Positions 15,470 through 22,893 are shown, counted from the stretch's first letter. The stretch: DNA of 26,846 nt from JBFMGS01 sp040752635 (GCA_040752635.1 JBFMGS010000031.1:1-26846); one strand, 5' to 3'. Translations and numbers: made by a program. The notes: generated from the sequence alone by a model not told the origin.

Positions 15470-16070
15470 CCCCCCCAGTCCCCCGGATGCTTGGCTGGGA
15501 CTTATACGTGCAAAGCATGGACTCAGGAACCCCGTCGACTTTCCCTGGCACCGGGACCCTGGAAGACCGGCGTGCGGAAGCCACCATACCGCCGCGGTAT
15601 CGGGGCACCACGCAGGCGGGGCCTCTTGCCAGTCACTGGCAGGCGGCGGGGCAACAACGGCACAAGCCAACCGTCTTCAGCCAAGCCCCATGCCTGTGGG
15701 AAGCGCCTCTCTCGAGCGGGGGAGCACTCGCAGAGCATGCACACTCACCAGATCAATCCTCAACTGGCCTGCGAGCGGAGCGACCTCGCGCATCTTGATC
15801 CCGCCGCGCACGCGCGTCTCGCGCGGGGTTCTCCTGGAAGTCGCCACTAGACGCACCAGGCTCTTCTGAAGCGGGGACTTTTCGTCCGGTTCAAACAAGT
15901 CAAATCTCACGTGCTCGGGGCTGCCGATCGGGCGCGCGGCTTCTTCTGACTGCGGGCAGTACTCGACGGTGTTGCGCTCGACGATGGCGCTGCTTGACCC
16001 ACATTGCACCCGCCTGCTGGTGGGCAGGGGCGGCGTATCCCTGTTTGTGGCCTACTCATCACCAGTCTTT
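15470..16070. other. Decayed or unassigned accessory DNA
   Basis: About 600 bp between the toxin-antitoxin pair and the CRISPR array. It contains one unassigned minus-strand frame (15677-16009) and two perfect 15-nt palindromes (ATACCGC-C-GCGGTAT at 15586-15600 and TGCCAGT-C-ACTGGCA at 15627-15641). Overlapping plus-strand frames have no recognisable domains. Nothing else is supported. Confidence 0.45.
15677..16009 (-). CDS. Unrecognised short open frame
   Basis: A 110-residue frame that I do not recognise. Codon choice (mostly G or C at third positions) resembles real genes here, particularly from about residue 12 onward (ERNTVEYCPQ, then EHVRFDLFEPDEKSPLQ, then VRLVATSRRTPRETR). No membrane segment or metal motif is obvious. 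ATG 16009 lacks a clear ribosome site, so this may be the surviving piece of a longer gene cut by the rearrangement that brought the CRISPR array next to it. Function is not assigned. Confidence 0.35.
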   Translation of the reverse strand: MQCGSSSAIVERNTVEYCPQSEEAARPIGSPEHVRFDLFEPDEKSPLQKSLVRLVATSRRTPRETRVRGGIKMREVAPLAGQLRIDLVSVHALRVLPRSREALPTGMGLG

Positions 16071-16167
16071 CTTTCAACCCACGCCTCCGCGCGGGAGGCG
16101 ACGTCACCCCACCTGCTTTTGCTCAGCCGCCTCCGGTTTCAACCCACGCCTCCGCGCGGGAGGCGAC
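16071..16167 (-). CRISPR. Minimal type I-C CRISPR array (two repeats, one spacer)
   Basis: Two 32-bp repeats at 16136-16167 and 16071-16102 with a 33-bp spacer (16103-16135). On the minus strand each repeat begins GTCGCCTCCCGCGCGGAGGC and ends TTGAAAC, a typical I-C repeat with an internal palindrome. The distal copy ends GAAAG, a terminal-repeat change. The array lies downstream of cas2 on the same strand, so 16136-16167 is leader-proximal. Confidence 0.92.
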
Positions 16168-16336
16168 TCATTAAGTGCTGAAGGCTTGTCCCGCAACTGT
16201 CTCGCGGACTCTTTCGGCGAACCTGTCCTGCCGAGAGGTTTTCTTGGAGTTGTAAATGCATGCTCTTAGGCTTAAACACGTGGTAGAACGAGCATCGCGA
16301 GCCCTCACAACCTTTCGTGTGTACTTGACCCTCGCG
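16168..16336 (-). promoter_or_regulatory. Probable CRISPR leader
   Basis: The 169 bp between the cas2 stop and the first repeat contain no gene. Position and orientation make this the leader, which would hold the array promoter and the Cas1-Cas2 integration site. I did not identify specific promoter boxes. Confidence 0.6.
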
Positions 16337-16624
16337 CTAGACCAGCATCAAGTCCTCCGGGTCATATGTCGGCTTTGCACCGACGCGCTCGATCCTATTG
16401 CGCCAGTTATTCCCGAGGTTGTAGTACCGTAAGCTGTCTTTTTCTGGGTCGATGATCGTCTTGAGCCGCATGCGTAGCTGGGCGAACTGCACGGGGTCTA
16501 CAAGGCATTCGAAAACGGAATGCTGGACCCTTTGCCCGAAATTAAGACATTGTTTCGCGACTTGGCGGAGCCGCTTCTTTCCAGCGTCGGTCTCGGTGTT
16601 GACATCGTAGGTTATCAGCACCAT
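16337..16624 (-). CDS. cas2: CRISPR-associated Cas2
   Basis: Cas2 is the small ferredoxin-fold dimer that, with Cas1, captures and inserts new spacers. From ATG 16624 it has 95 residues. The first strand is VLITYDVNTETDAGKKRLRQ with the conserved Asp, followed by CLNFGQRVQHSVFEC, both typical of the I-C subfamily. An in-frame GTG at 16636 overlaps the cas1 stop, but ATG 16624 has GAGGTGA upstream and fits the usual N-terminus. It is the last gene before the leader. Confidence 0.95.
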   Translation of the reverse strand: MVLITYDVNTETDAGKKRLRQVAKQCLNFGQRVQHSVFECLVDPVQFAQLRMRLKTIIDPEKDSLRYYNLGNNWRNRIERVGAKPTYDPEDLMLV

Positions 16625-16632
16625 CACGCCTC

Positions 16633-17673
16633 TCACCTCACAAGAAACGCGGGATACCCGTCAAGATCGGCGCGGAGATGGCGCGCCAAAAGCAAAGCCT
16701 GCACATACGGGATCAGCCCCACGGTTATCTTCTCTTCCAGAAAAGGGTGCGTGATTTCTTCCTGCTTCCTCTTTTGCCATTCAGTTATCACGAGTTTTCT
16801 GGTATCTGGCTCCATGATGACAGCACCGGACTCCTTTCTGACAAACCCGTCCGGGGTTACCTGTCTGTTGTTGACGAGCGTGAGCGCAAGCCGGTCAACA
16901 AGATACGGTCGCAACTCCTCCATGAGGTCGAGGGCCAGACTCAGTCGCCCCGGCCTGTCGCGGTGCAAGAAGCCGACCTGGGGATCAAGCCCGACGGTTT
17001 CAAGTGCGGAAGCACAGTCGGACGCAAGGAGCACGTATAGGAAGGAAAGAAGCGCGTTCATGGCGTCAAGGGGCGGGCGACGGCTTCGGCCGCCGAAACG
17101 GAAAGCCTCCTTTTGCTCCGTTATCAAGTGGTCGAAAACGGCGTAATACGTCCTTGCCGCGTCTCCCTCCACGCCTCTAACTGCGTTGACGGTGGTGGAT
17201 CTATCAAGCGCCCTGCAGTACTCGAGTAGGCGCTCGGCGGCTTCTGATACTTCATGTGCACCTTCCTTCTCCCCGTGATCACGCACGAAGCGCATTAGGA
17301 CGCTCCTGCAGTTCAGGACCTTACCTGCAACGAATGCCTTCGCAAGTCCGGCCGCCTCCACGTTCCCATCGGCCAAGCGATACTGCTTCCTGCGCAGGAG
17401 CACGTTACCGGAGATCCTTCCGGTGACCCGTGCTAGAAACCTGCCGCTTTCGCTCAAGAAACATAAAGAAACGCCCCTTTCGCAACACAGAGCCATGAGC
17501 GACGGGCTTGTCCCCATATAGTTGAAGCAAACGATGGCCTCAAGGTTATGTATGGGTACCCGGAACTTCTCTTCCTCGTTAACCGTGACAACAACGTTTT
17601 CGCCGTCACGCGACAGGTAGGCGTGGGGTAAAGTGACATAGAGCGTATTCAGTAGCTTTCTCGTATCACTCAC
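16633..17673 (-). CDS. cas1: CRISPR-associated Cas1 integrase (type I-C)
   Basis: Cas1 is the spacer integrase. 346 residues, the full length for I-C Cas1. The N-terminal beta-domain covers about 1-90. The helical catalytic domain has the metal ligands Glu169 (GVEGDAAR), His237 (VGFLHRDRPGRLSLALDL) and the acidic cluster at about 249-253. All appear intact, so the protein looks active. It starts 4 nt after the cas4 stop, with GGGAGGTGAG upstream. Confidence 0.97.
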   Translation of the reverse strand: MSDTRKLLNTLYVTLPHAYLSRDGENVVVTVNEEEKFRVPIHNLEAIVCFNYMGTSPSLMALCCERGVSLCFLSESGRFLARVTGRISGNVLLRRKQYRLADGNVEAAGLAKAFVAGKVLNCRSVLMRFVRDHGEKEGAHEVSEAAERLLEYCRALDRSTTVNAVRGVEGDAARTYYAVFDHLITEQKEAFRFGGRSRRPPLDAMNALLSFLYVLLASDCASALETVGLDPQVGFLHRDRPGRLSLALDLMEELRPYLVDRLALTLVNNRQVTPDGFVRKESGAVIMEPDTRKLVITEWQKRKQEEITHPFLEEKITVGLIPYVQALLLARHLRADLDGYPAFLVR

Positions 17674-17677
17674 CTCC

Positions 17678-18343
17678 CTACTCTTTGAACATGCCTTCGA
17701 GATACGTCTTTGCGCCCCTACGCGAAGCTATCTTTGGCAAGCAGAGGTCAGCGATAGAGCAACTTTCGCAGGCCCTGGTTTTCACCGGCGGTGGCGTAAT
17801 CCCGCTGTCATACAGCTCATGCATCTGCCGAGACAAGGCAATGACCCGCGCGCGCAATGTGCCATCCAGCTTCACGACCTGCCTTCTCCGCGTCTTGCCG
17901 TAGAAAAGGGCCCCTTCGTCCACAGCCACTCCAAGCATTTCCTCGAGGCACATACCCTGCGCGCAAACCTGCACGGTGTCACGGTCGTCCGGTTTCGGTC
18001 GGCCGCGCTTATACTCCACGGGATAGGGCCTCCATAGTCCTTCTCGGCCCTCAAACAGCACACCGCCCTCGTCGCACTTGCGAAACTCAACAACATCGGC
18101 AATGCCGTAGAGTCCGAGGCTTTTGGAGATCAGGGGGACAGAGCGCGTTATTAGCACCGTCCCCCTCGCTTCAAAGAAGAAAGGATCGTCAGCGCGTTCA
18201 TGCATGCTTCTGCCGTCAAAGGTCAGCGCATTCTCAAGCCACTGACATTCAACGTGAATCAGCGCGAACTGACGGGGGCAGAACGCCATGTGCTGGATGC
18301 CCGACAACGGCAGACAATCCTCCTCTGTATACATGCTGCTCAC
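17678..18343 (-). CDS. cas4: CRISPR-associated Cas4 exonuclease
   Basis: Cas4 is a RecB-family nuclease with an iron-sulphur cluster that trims prespacers and selects PAMs for Cas1-Cas2. 221 residues. The cluster ligands are Cys22 (FCPRQ) and Cys192, Cys195 and Cys201 (ACESCSIADLC). The nuclease core is seen in GIADVVEF, PVEYKRGRPK and VQVCAQGMCLEEMLG. The GTG start overlaps the cas7c stop (GTGA). All key residues are present. Confidence 0.96.
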   Translation of the reverse strand: MSSMYTEEDCLPLSGIQHMAFCPRQFALIHVECQWLENALTFDGRSMHERADDPFFFEARGTVLITRSVPLISKSLGLYGIADVVEFRKCDEGGVLFEGREGLWRPYPVEYKRGRPKPDDRDTVQVCAQGMCLEEMLGVAVDEGALFYGKTRRRQVVKLDGTLRARVIALSRQMHELYDSGITPPPVKTRACESCSIADLCLPKIASRRGAKTYLEGMFKE

Positions 18344-19200
18344 ATTCTTTCGATGAGCCTGACGCTGCCAGGAATCGCCTGACGATCTATTCCCACGACA
18401 TAGTCGGAGAAGGCGCGCGCAGGCCTGCCTTCATCGACGCGATGAACCCTGACGCACTCAAAGAGCTTATGCGCGTGCGCATTGCCGAGCGCTGTGGAGT
18501 GCTCGAAAATGATCAGCTTACGGGTAGCCATCTTGCCGTGTGCGGCCGAACGGTCGTGCTCGAACATGCTCTCCAGGGCCTGCCACAAGAGTTCGAGATC
18601 TTCCTGGGAGAACCCGGTCTGCGCGGCGAGGTGGGCGGAGATGTAACCCTCAGCCCTGTAGAGCGCGTAGGGGACGATGTGCTTTCGGCCCATCGTGCGC
18701 TCTTTCTCGGCGTCCCGTTCGTTGGTGACGGCCATCCGCGTGATGCTGACCTCCTGTGGCACGATGGGATCAACGCTGCGAGCGAAATTGAACTGCACCG
18801 GCCCGCGCACCTGGCCGCAGTTCACTTCCGTGGTCATGACCGCACCGAAGGCACGGATATCGTAGAAACTGTCACACATGAACCTGGTTAGCTCCTTGGC
18901 CCGAGCCCTCGCATCTTTCTCGTTCTTGGGATCAATGCCGAGTGCGTCATAAGCCCGCTTGTTCTGAGCGTTCAACACCACGCCTTCGCGGACGTAGATG
19001 TCGTAGCCTTTCTCGCCAGCCTTGACAAGCTCGACATAGTTGCGCACCTTTCGCTTGAGGCATACGTCCGTGACAATGCCGAAGTTCGTTTCGGCATCGA
19101 TGCGGGGCATGTTGCCCGCGTCCGGGTCCCCGTTGGGGTTCCCGTTCTCGACATCAAACAGGAGGACGAACTCATTACGCCTCTCAATGGAGTTCTTCAT
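18340..19200 (-). CDS. cas7c: Type I-C Cascade backbone Cas7c (Csd2)
   Basis: Cas7c forms the crRNA-binding filament of the I-C effector. 286 residues from ATG 19200, close to the usual length. It begins with the RRM-type strand EFVLLFDVENGNPNGDPDAG, diagnostic for Csd2, and carries YDIRAFGAVM, QVRGPVQFNFARSVDPI and SITRMAV in the expected order. AAAGGTGG precedes the ATG; the in-frame GTG at 19212 is less likely. The gene looks intact but cannot form a working effector without cas5c and a full cas8c. Confidence 0.95.
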   Translation of the reverse strand: MKNSIERRNEFVLLFDVENGNPNGDPDAGNMPRIDAETNFGIVTDVCLKRKVRNYVELVKAGEKGYDIYVREGVVLNAQNKRAYDALGIDPKNEKDARARAKELTRFMCDSFYDIRAFGAVMTTEVNCGQVRGPVQFNFARSVDPIVPQEVSITRMAVTNERDAEKERTMGRKHIVPYALYRAEGYISAHLAAQTGFSQEDLELLWQALESMFEHDRSAAHGKMATRKLIIFEHSTALGNAHAHKLFECVRVHRVDEGRPARAFSDYVVGIDRQAIPGSVRLIERM

Positions 19201-19228
19201 CTTGAATTCCACCTTTCTCTTTCATTCT

Positions 19229-20149
19229 CTACTCAGCTCTTTTGTAGAGGGCGTTCTTCTGCTGGTAGTATCCAAGGGCGAAAAGCCCCTGTTCGTCCAG
19301 GTTCAAGTGGGCAGGGAAGGAGTCGAGATCGCACAGGACACCTTCAATGAGCTTGTCCACATAGCCGCCATATTCGGATTTGGCGATGTGATGCTGAGCC
19401 AGTCTCAGCAGGACAGGGAATACCGCTCCCGGGGTGGCCGAGGCGGACGCGTAGTAGCGATCCTTAATGGTCGCGTTGATCCCCGGGTTTGCGTCCTGCT
19501 GTGCCTTCTCGAGCAGCGCGAAGAGCCGTCCGAGGAGATATCCTTCGTTCCTATTCTCGGTGTTTAACATCTCCGTCAGTGCCTCCTCCATGGCTTTATC
19601 GCCGGTCAATCTTGCCTTTCTCTTCAGATGGGCCTTTATGTAGGCTGCGCGTGGATACGTTACTTTGCGCTCTATCCGCGGGTTCTCCGGGTCGTTAAAG
19701 TCGGACCTTATGCGCTCTATGATTACAGCGTAAAGCGATTGTGGGTACATCGACCCCTCAAGAATGGCACGCATCAGCGGGCCAACAAGCAGCGGCGGTA
19801 TGTTCTCACGCTTTCTGTCCACTGAAGGCGCGGTTTCCAACAGCAGACGCCCGACGGTAACGGGGCGGTCGCCCTCGCGGCTGACCATGGCCATATCGCT
19901 GAAGTGTCGCCGCACACGCTCAAGGACCGCGCCGAAGGTGTCCACGTGCCAGAAGCGGATGGAGATCCGGGCTGAGTTCGGGGCCAATCCCAGGATGAAG
20001 AAGCGCACCCTCTTGTCGAAGGAGGCCATCTCCTCTGTTACGTTCTGGCCGCGCATTATACGCTCGTGGGAGGTTGTGCCCACGGCACATCGGCCAGGTC
20101 GGCCGGCAGAGGTTTTCTCGACAAGGGAACTGCCTTTGTCTGCTCCCAC
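19229..20149 (-). pseudogene. cas8c: Truncated Cas8c (Csd1), C-terminal part
   Basis: From about residue 30, FFILGLAPNSARISIRFWHV, YLLGRLFALLEKAQQ, NATIKDRYYASASATPGAVF and FPAHLNLDEQGLFALGYY match the C-terminal half of Csd1, the large subunit of I-C Cascade. Full-length Csd1 is normally near 600 residues; only about 275 recognisable residues are left. The first 25-30 residues do not resemble Csd1, which places the junction near 20060-20100. Upstream, where cas5c and cas3 should be, there is no cas sequence. Target recognition and helicase recruitment by this locus are therefore presumably lost. Confidence 0.9.
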
Positions 20150-20159
20150 ACGGAGGTAT

Positions 20160-20250
20160 CTTACAGCGTGTTATCCCGAGAGCCTCTATCAGCATCAAGG
20201 CGAAGCTGTTTCCGTACCCCGCGGTAACTGGCTATGCGTCTGAGCCGCCT
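20160..20250 (+). pseudogene. Possible helicase scrap
   Basis: The plus-strand frame encodes YPESLYQHQGEAV followed by GNWLCV and a stop. The LYxHQxEA...V pattern resembles the segment just before motif I of DEAD/DEAH-type helicases. Only about 25 residues match and no Walker A follows, so this is at best a remnant at the cas8c break. Confidence 0.25.
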
Positions 20251-20307
20251 GGGTCCGGTTTTCTCTAATCTGTGAGCAGCAGGGCTTGGGTTGAGAGGTG
20301 GGGACCC

Positions 20308-20895
20308 ATGACATTCGAGGGTCTTCGTGAGTTCCTTGTCTCAAAGATGAGGATGAGCCATATATACCAGCCTCTCCTCATAATAAAGACCCTGATCGAC
20401 TCGGGCGGCGCGGCGACGATCAGGCAGCTTGCCACGGTTTTCCTGGCGCACGACGAAAGGCGGATCCTGTATTACGAGAAACGGCTGAAGGAAATGCCGG
20501 TGCCGGTGCTGGCGAGGCATGGCGTAGTGACGCGGGAGGGGGACCTTGTCATCCTCAACGTGGAGAAGCTTACTCTCGAGCAAAAGGCTGAGCTGAAAGC
20601 GATCTGCGAGGAGAAGATGCAGACGTTTATTGCCTGAAGAGGCCTTGCGACGCGGGATCTCAGGGCCTCCGACGCCGAGCCGATCCCTGACTCGCTCAGG
20701 CACAAGGTGCCCAGGGACGCCCGGTGGCGCTGCGCCTTGTGCGGCGCGACAAGGGACGAGGAGACGCTGGATGTCGCCCACATAATCCCGCCTTCGCGAG
20801 GCGGCAAGACCGTGTATGAAAACCTCCAGTTGTTCTTGGATCTGGCCGACCGGATCGACGAACAGCTCAGCCTCGACGCCGCCCACGTAGGTTGA
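20308..20895 (+). pseudogene. HNH endonuclease gene broken by an in-frame TGA
   Basis: ATG 20308 follows GAGGTGGGG. The first 109 codons encode a helical, winged-helix-like region ending EEKMQTFIA, then TGA (20635-20637). The same frame continues open with RGLATRDLRASDAEPIPDSL, RWRCALCGATRDEETLDVAH, IIPPSRGGKTVYENLQ, which is the zinc-finger and HNH core of an HNH endonuclease. Relatives read through this point with Arg-Arg-Gly, so a CGA-to-TGA change explains the stop. The final CxxC/N part of the HNH motif is also missing: after ENLQ the sequence departs to LFLDLADRID. The gene therefore has two lesions and is probably inactive. Confidence 0.75.
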
Positions 20896-20944
20896 CCCAG
20901 CAGGTTGACCCTACCTGCCTAGCGAACACAAGCGAAAACTAGCC

Positions 20945-20973
20945 TTGACACAGGACGCCAGAGTGAGTAGAAT
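20945..20973 (+). promoter_or_regulatory. Promoter for the tRNA-Tyr/Gly/Thr cluster
   Basis: TTGACA (20945-20950), a 17-bp spacer, TAGAAT (20968-20973), about 24 bp before tRNA-Tyr. Confidence 0.85.
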
Positions 20974-20997
20974 AGGGACGCAGGCAGAAGTGTTTGT

Positions 20998-21083
20998 GGA
21001 GAGGTTCCCGAGCTGGTCAAAGGGGGCAGACTGTAAATCTGTTGGCTTAGCCTTCGGTGGTTCGAATCCACCCCTCTCCACCA
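20998..21083 (+). tRNA. tRNA-Tyr (GTA), CCA encoded
   Basis: The acceptor stem GGAGAGG/CCTCTCC pairs fully. The anticodon loop CTGTAAA gives GTA. A long variable arm, as expected for a class II tRNA-Tyr, precedes the T-arm GGTTCGAATCC. The gene is 86 nt including CCA. Confidence 0.96.
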
Positions 21084-21098
21084 GGTTTCTCGGAGCGA

Positions 21099-21175
21099 GC
21101 GGGAATAGCTCAGTAGGCTAGAGCGTCAGCCTTCCAAGCTGAATGTCGCGGGTTCGAGTCCCGTTTCCCGCTCCA
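21099..21175 (+). tRNA. tRNA-Gly (TCC), CCA encoded
   Basis: The acceptor stem GCGGGAA/TTCCCGC is paired, the anticodon stem TCAGC/GCTGA encloses CTTCCAA with anticodon TCC, and the T-arm is GGTTCGAGTCC. It lies 15 bp after tRNA-Tyr on the same transcript. Confidence 0.95.
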
Positions 21176-21218
21176 GGTGAGTTTGCAGGTCCGCTAGGCT
21201 TGCGGTTATGCTTTGTGA

Positions 21219-21294
21219 GCCCATGTAGCTCAGTAGGCAGAGCACATCCATGGTAAGGATGGGGTCGCCGGTTCGATTCCGGCCGTGGGCTCCA
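21219..21294 (+). tRNA. tRNA-Thr (GGT), CCA encoded
   Basis: The acceptor stem GCCCATG/CGTGGGC pairs with one G-T, the anticodon stem CATCC/GGATG encloses ATGGTAA with anticodon GGT, and the T-arm is GGTTCGATTCC. It is the second tRNA-Thr isoacceptor at this locus (the other is TGT at 14317). Confidence 0.95.
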
Positions 21295-21410
21295 GTCTGC
21301 AGATTCATCCAAGTGCGCTTGTTGCTGGCGCTCTTTTCTTGTACAGGCGGGTTCGATTCAATAATAGGGCGGGTCCTGGTAAGACTAAGGATGCTCATAT
21401 TGCTAACCGC

Positions 21411-21442
21411 GTCGCTGAGTCGCTGAGTCGCTGAGTCGCTGA
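21411..21442 (+). repeat. 8-bp tandem repeat, four units
   Basis: The unit GTCGCTGA is repeated four times exactly, ending 10 bp before the rpmG promoter -35. Copy-number variation through slippage is possible. Confidence 0.9.
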
Positions 21443-21451
21443 GACACGTTG

Positions 21452-21480
21452 TTGACACGCCCATAGCAATATGCTAGATT
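21452..21480 (+). promoter_or_regulatory. Promoter for rpmG-secE-nusG
   Basis: TTGACA (21452-21457), a 17-bp spacer, TAGATT (21475-21480), about 94 bp before rpmG. Confidence 0.82.
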
Positions 21481-21573
21481 CTAGAAGTGACGTGCCCGGA
21501 TCGCTATGTGCCCGGGTCGCTCGTCGGGCCCCAGGGTTGACAACATCCGGCGCATGCCAGGGGGTGTGGAGGA

Positions 21574-21723
21574 GTGCGCGAAGGCATCACTCTTGAGTGC
21601 ACTAAGTGCAAGCAGCGGAATTACCGCACTGAAAAGAACAAGCGGAACGATCCCGACCGGATTGAGATAAAGAAGTACTGCAAGTTCTGCAGGGAACACA
21701 CTGTTCACAAGGAGACCCGGTAA
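21574..21723 (+). CDS. rpmG: 50S ribosomal protein L33
   Basis: A 49-residue protein starting MREGITLECTKCKQRNYRTE and ending in HTVHKETR, which is the full length and consensus of L33. The CxxC pairs (CTKC and CKFC) show it is the zinc-binding C-plus form. GTG 21574 has GGGGGT about 8 nt upstream. It is the first gene of the rpmG-secE-nusG cluster, and a promoter lies upstream at 21452-21480. Confidence 0.96.
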   Translation: MREGITLECTKCKQRNYRTEKNKRNDPDRIEIKKYCKFCREHTVHKETR

Positions 21724-21956
21724 CTCGGTTCGCGGGGTGGTCCTGGCCAGGTTGGGACTGTTTACATTCGGTCGGAGCGGTGCGCTGACGCTCAGGTGAA
21801 ACGGCGCTGGAGATTCCGCGAGGGGCCAGAGACACGCCTGTTGGTGAAAGGCTGCGCCGCTTCACGAGCGCGAGAACGTTGTTTATTCGCGGGTCCGCAC
21901 TGGTACTGATTCTGGACGGTCCGGTTGCAGGCTGTCGGCTGAGGAAGGGAACCAAC
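21724..21956. other. rpmG-secE intergenic region
   Basis: A 233-bp gap. Many Bacillota have a tRNA-Trp gene here, but no cloverleaf is visible. No promoter or terminator was recognised. Confidence 0.5.
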
Positions 21957-22157
21957 ATGCAAATCACGGCAAGGCTTGGCCGAGTCGGGAAGTTCCTGAG
22001 AGAGGTAAGGGCCGAGCTTAAGAAGGTCGCATGGCCCGACCGCAAGGAACTCGTATCCTCAACTGTGGTGGTTATCACGGTCGTTGTAATCGTAGGAGCC
22101 TTCATCGGGCTCATCGACTTTGTGTTTTCACAGGGTCTGAAGGTGTTCGTGCGATGA
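21957..22157 (+). CDS. secE: Preprotein translocase subunit SecE
   Basis: The small essential SecYEG membrane subunit. 66 residues from ATG 21957, preceded by GAGGAAGGGA. The amphipathic helix FLREVRAELKKVAWPDRKEL is the SecE signature, followed by one transmembrane segment (about 38-58). This single-span form is normal for Gram-positive bacteria. An upstream in-frame TTG at 21879 lacks family similarity. Confidence 0.96.
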   Translation: MQITARLGRVGKFLREVRAELKKVAWPDRKELVSSTVVVITVVVIVGAFIGLIDFVFSQGLKVFVR

Positions 22158-22172
22158 GACTTCAGTGGGGGG

Positions 22173-22874
22173 GTGGAGGGCCAGCGTCCCGAGGCGGGTG
22201 CGGCCCCTCGTAAAGTGGAGGAAAAAGGGAAAACCCGATCTGCTGAAGATGAGCTGGCGGCCTCCCGCGTGCAAAGCCCATCGGGGCAAGATGCCACACT
22301 CGGCGCTGCACCTGGTGAGCACGGAGAGGAGCCTAAAGAGGCCGACAACCCAGACAAGAAGTGGTATGTGATTCACACGTACTCGGGCTACGAGAACAAG
22401 GTCAAGGCCAATCTCGAGAGACGGGTCAAGACCATGGAGAAAGAAGACAAGATATTCCGGGTTCTCGTGCCTACCGAGGAAGAGTACGAGTTCAAGGACG
22501 GCAAGAAAAAGATCACCAAGAAGAAGATCTTCCCCGGGTACGTGCTTGTCGAGATGATAATGGAGGACGACTCCTGGTACGTAGTGAGGAACACCCCCGG
22601 GGTGACGGGTTTTGTCGGCTCTGGTTCGAGGCCTGTGCCCCTCCAAGAAAAGGAAACGCACAACATCCTGAGACGCATAGGCATCGAGGAGGCCCGCCCG
22701 AAGGTGGATTTCTCGGTCGGGGAAGGCGTGAGAGTCATATCCGGCCCGTTCCAGCATTTCTCAGGGATCATCGAGGAGCTTCAGCCTGACAAGGGTAAGC
22801 TGCGCGTGCTGGTCTCCTTGTTCGGTCGGGATACCCCTGTGGAGCTCGACTTCAGTCAGGTCGAGAAGCTTTGA
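22173..22874 (+). CDS. nusG: Transcription antitermination protein NusG, extended N-terminus
   Basis: NusG binds RNA polymerase, influences pausing and couples to ribosomes or Rho. The core begins WYVIHTYSGYENKVKANLER (NGN domain, from about residue 64) and ends with a KOW domain (GVRVISGPFQHFSGIIEELQ, about 185-230). Before the core the frame carries about 60 polar residues rich in Glu, Lys, Ala and Pro. There is no ATG, GTG or TTG close to the core: the in-frame starts are GTG 22173, 22215 and 22269, so an extension of at least about 30 residues is needed. GTG 22173 follows a G-run very closely; GTG 22215 is plausible. It lies 15 bp after secE. Confidence 0.94.
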   Translation: MEGQRPEAGAAPRKVEEKGKTRSAEDELAASRVQSPSGQDATLGAAPGEHGEEPKEADNPDKKWYVIHTYSGYENKVKANLERRVKTMEKEDKIFRVLVPTEEEYEFKDGKKKITKKKIFPGYVLVEMIMEDDSWYVVRNTPGVTGFVGSGSRPVPLQEKETHNILRRIGIEEARPKVDFSVGEGVRVISGPFQHFSGIIEELQPDKGKLRVLVSLFGRDTPVELDFSQVEKL

Positions 22875-22893
22875 GGCAGGAGGGACGTATATC

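Noticed and set aside
16520..18891. Long plus-strand open frames across the cas genes
   Set aside because: They are antisense shadows of cas1, cas4 and cas7c, without recognisable domains or ribosome sites.
20635..20637. Selenocysteine or programmed read-through at TGA
   Set aside because: No SECIS-like structure was evident, the expected residue is Arg (CGA to TGA), and the HNH end is also degraded.
21411..21442. CRISPR-like repeat
   Set aside because: The units are 8 bp and directly adjacent, with no spacers.
21118..21464. Minus-strand open frames over the tRNA cluster
   Set aside because: They are antisense translations of tRNA genes, a common spurious protein; three clear cloverleafs explain the DNA.
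21724..21956. tRNA-Trp gene expected between rpmG and secE
   Set aside because: No acceptor or T-arm sequence is present in this interval.
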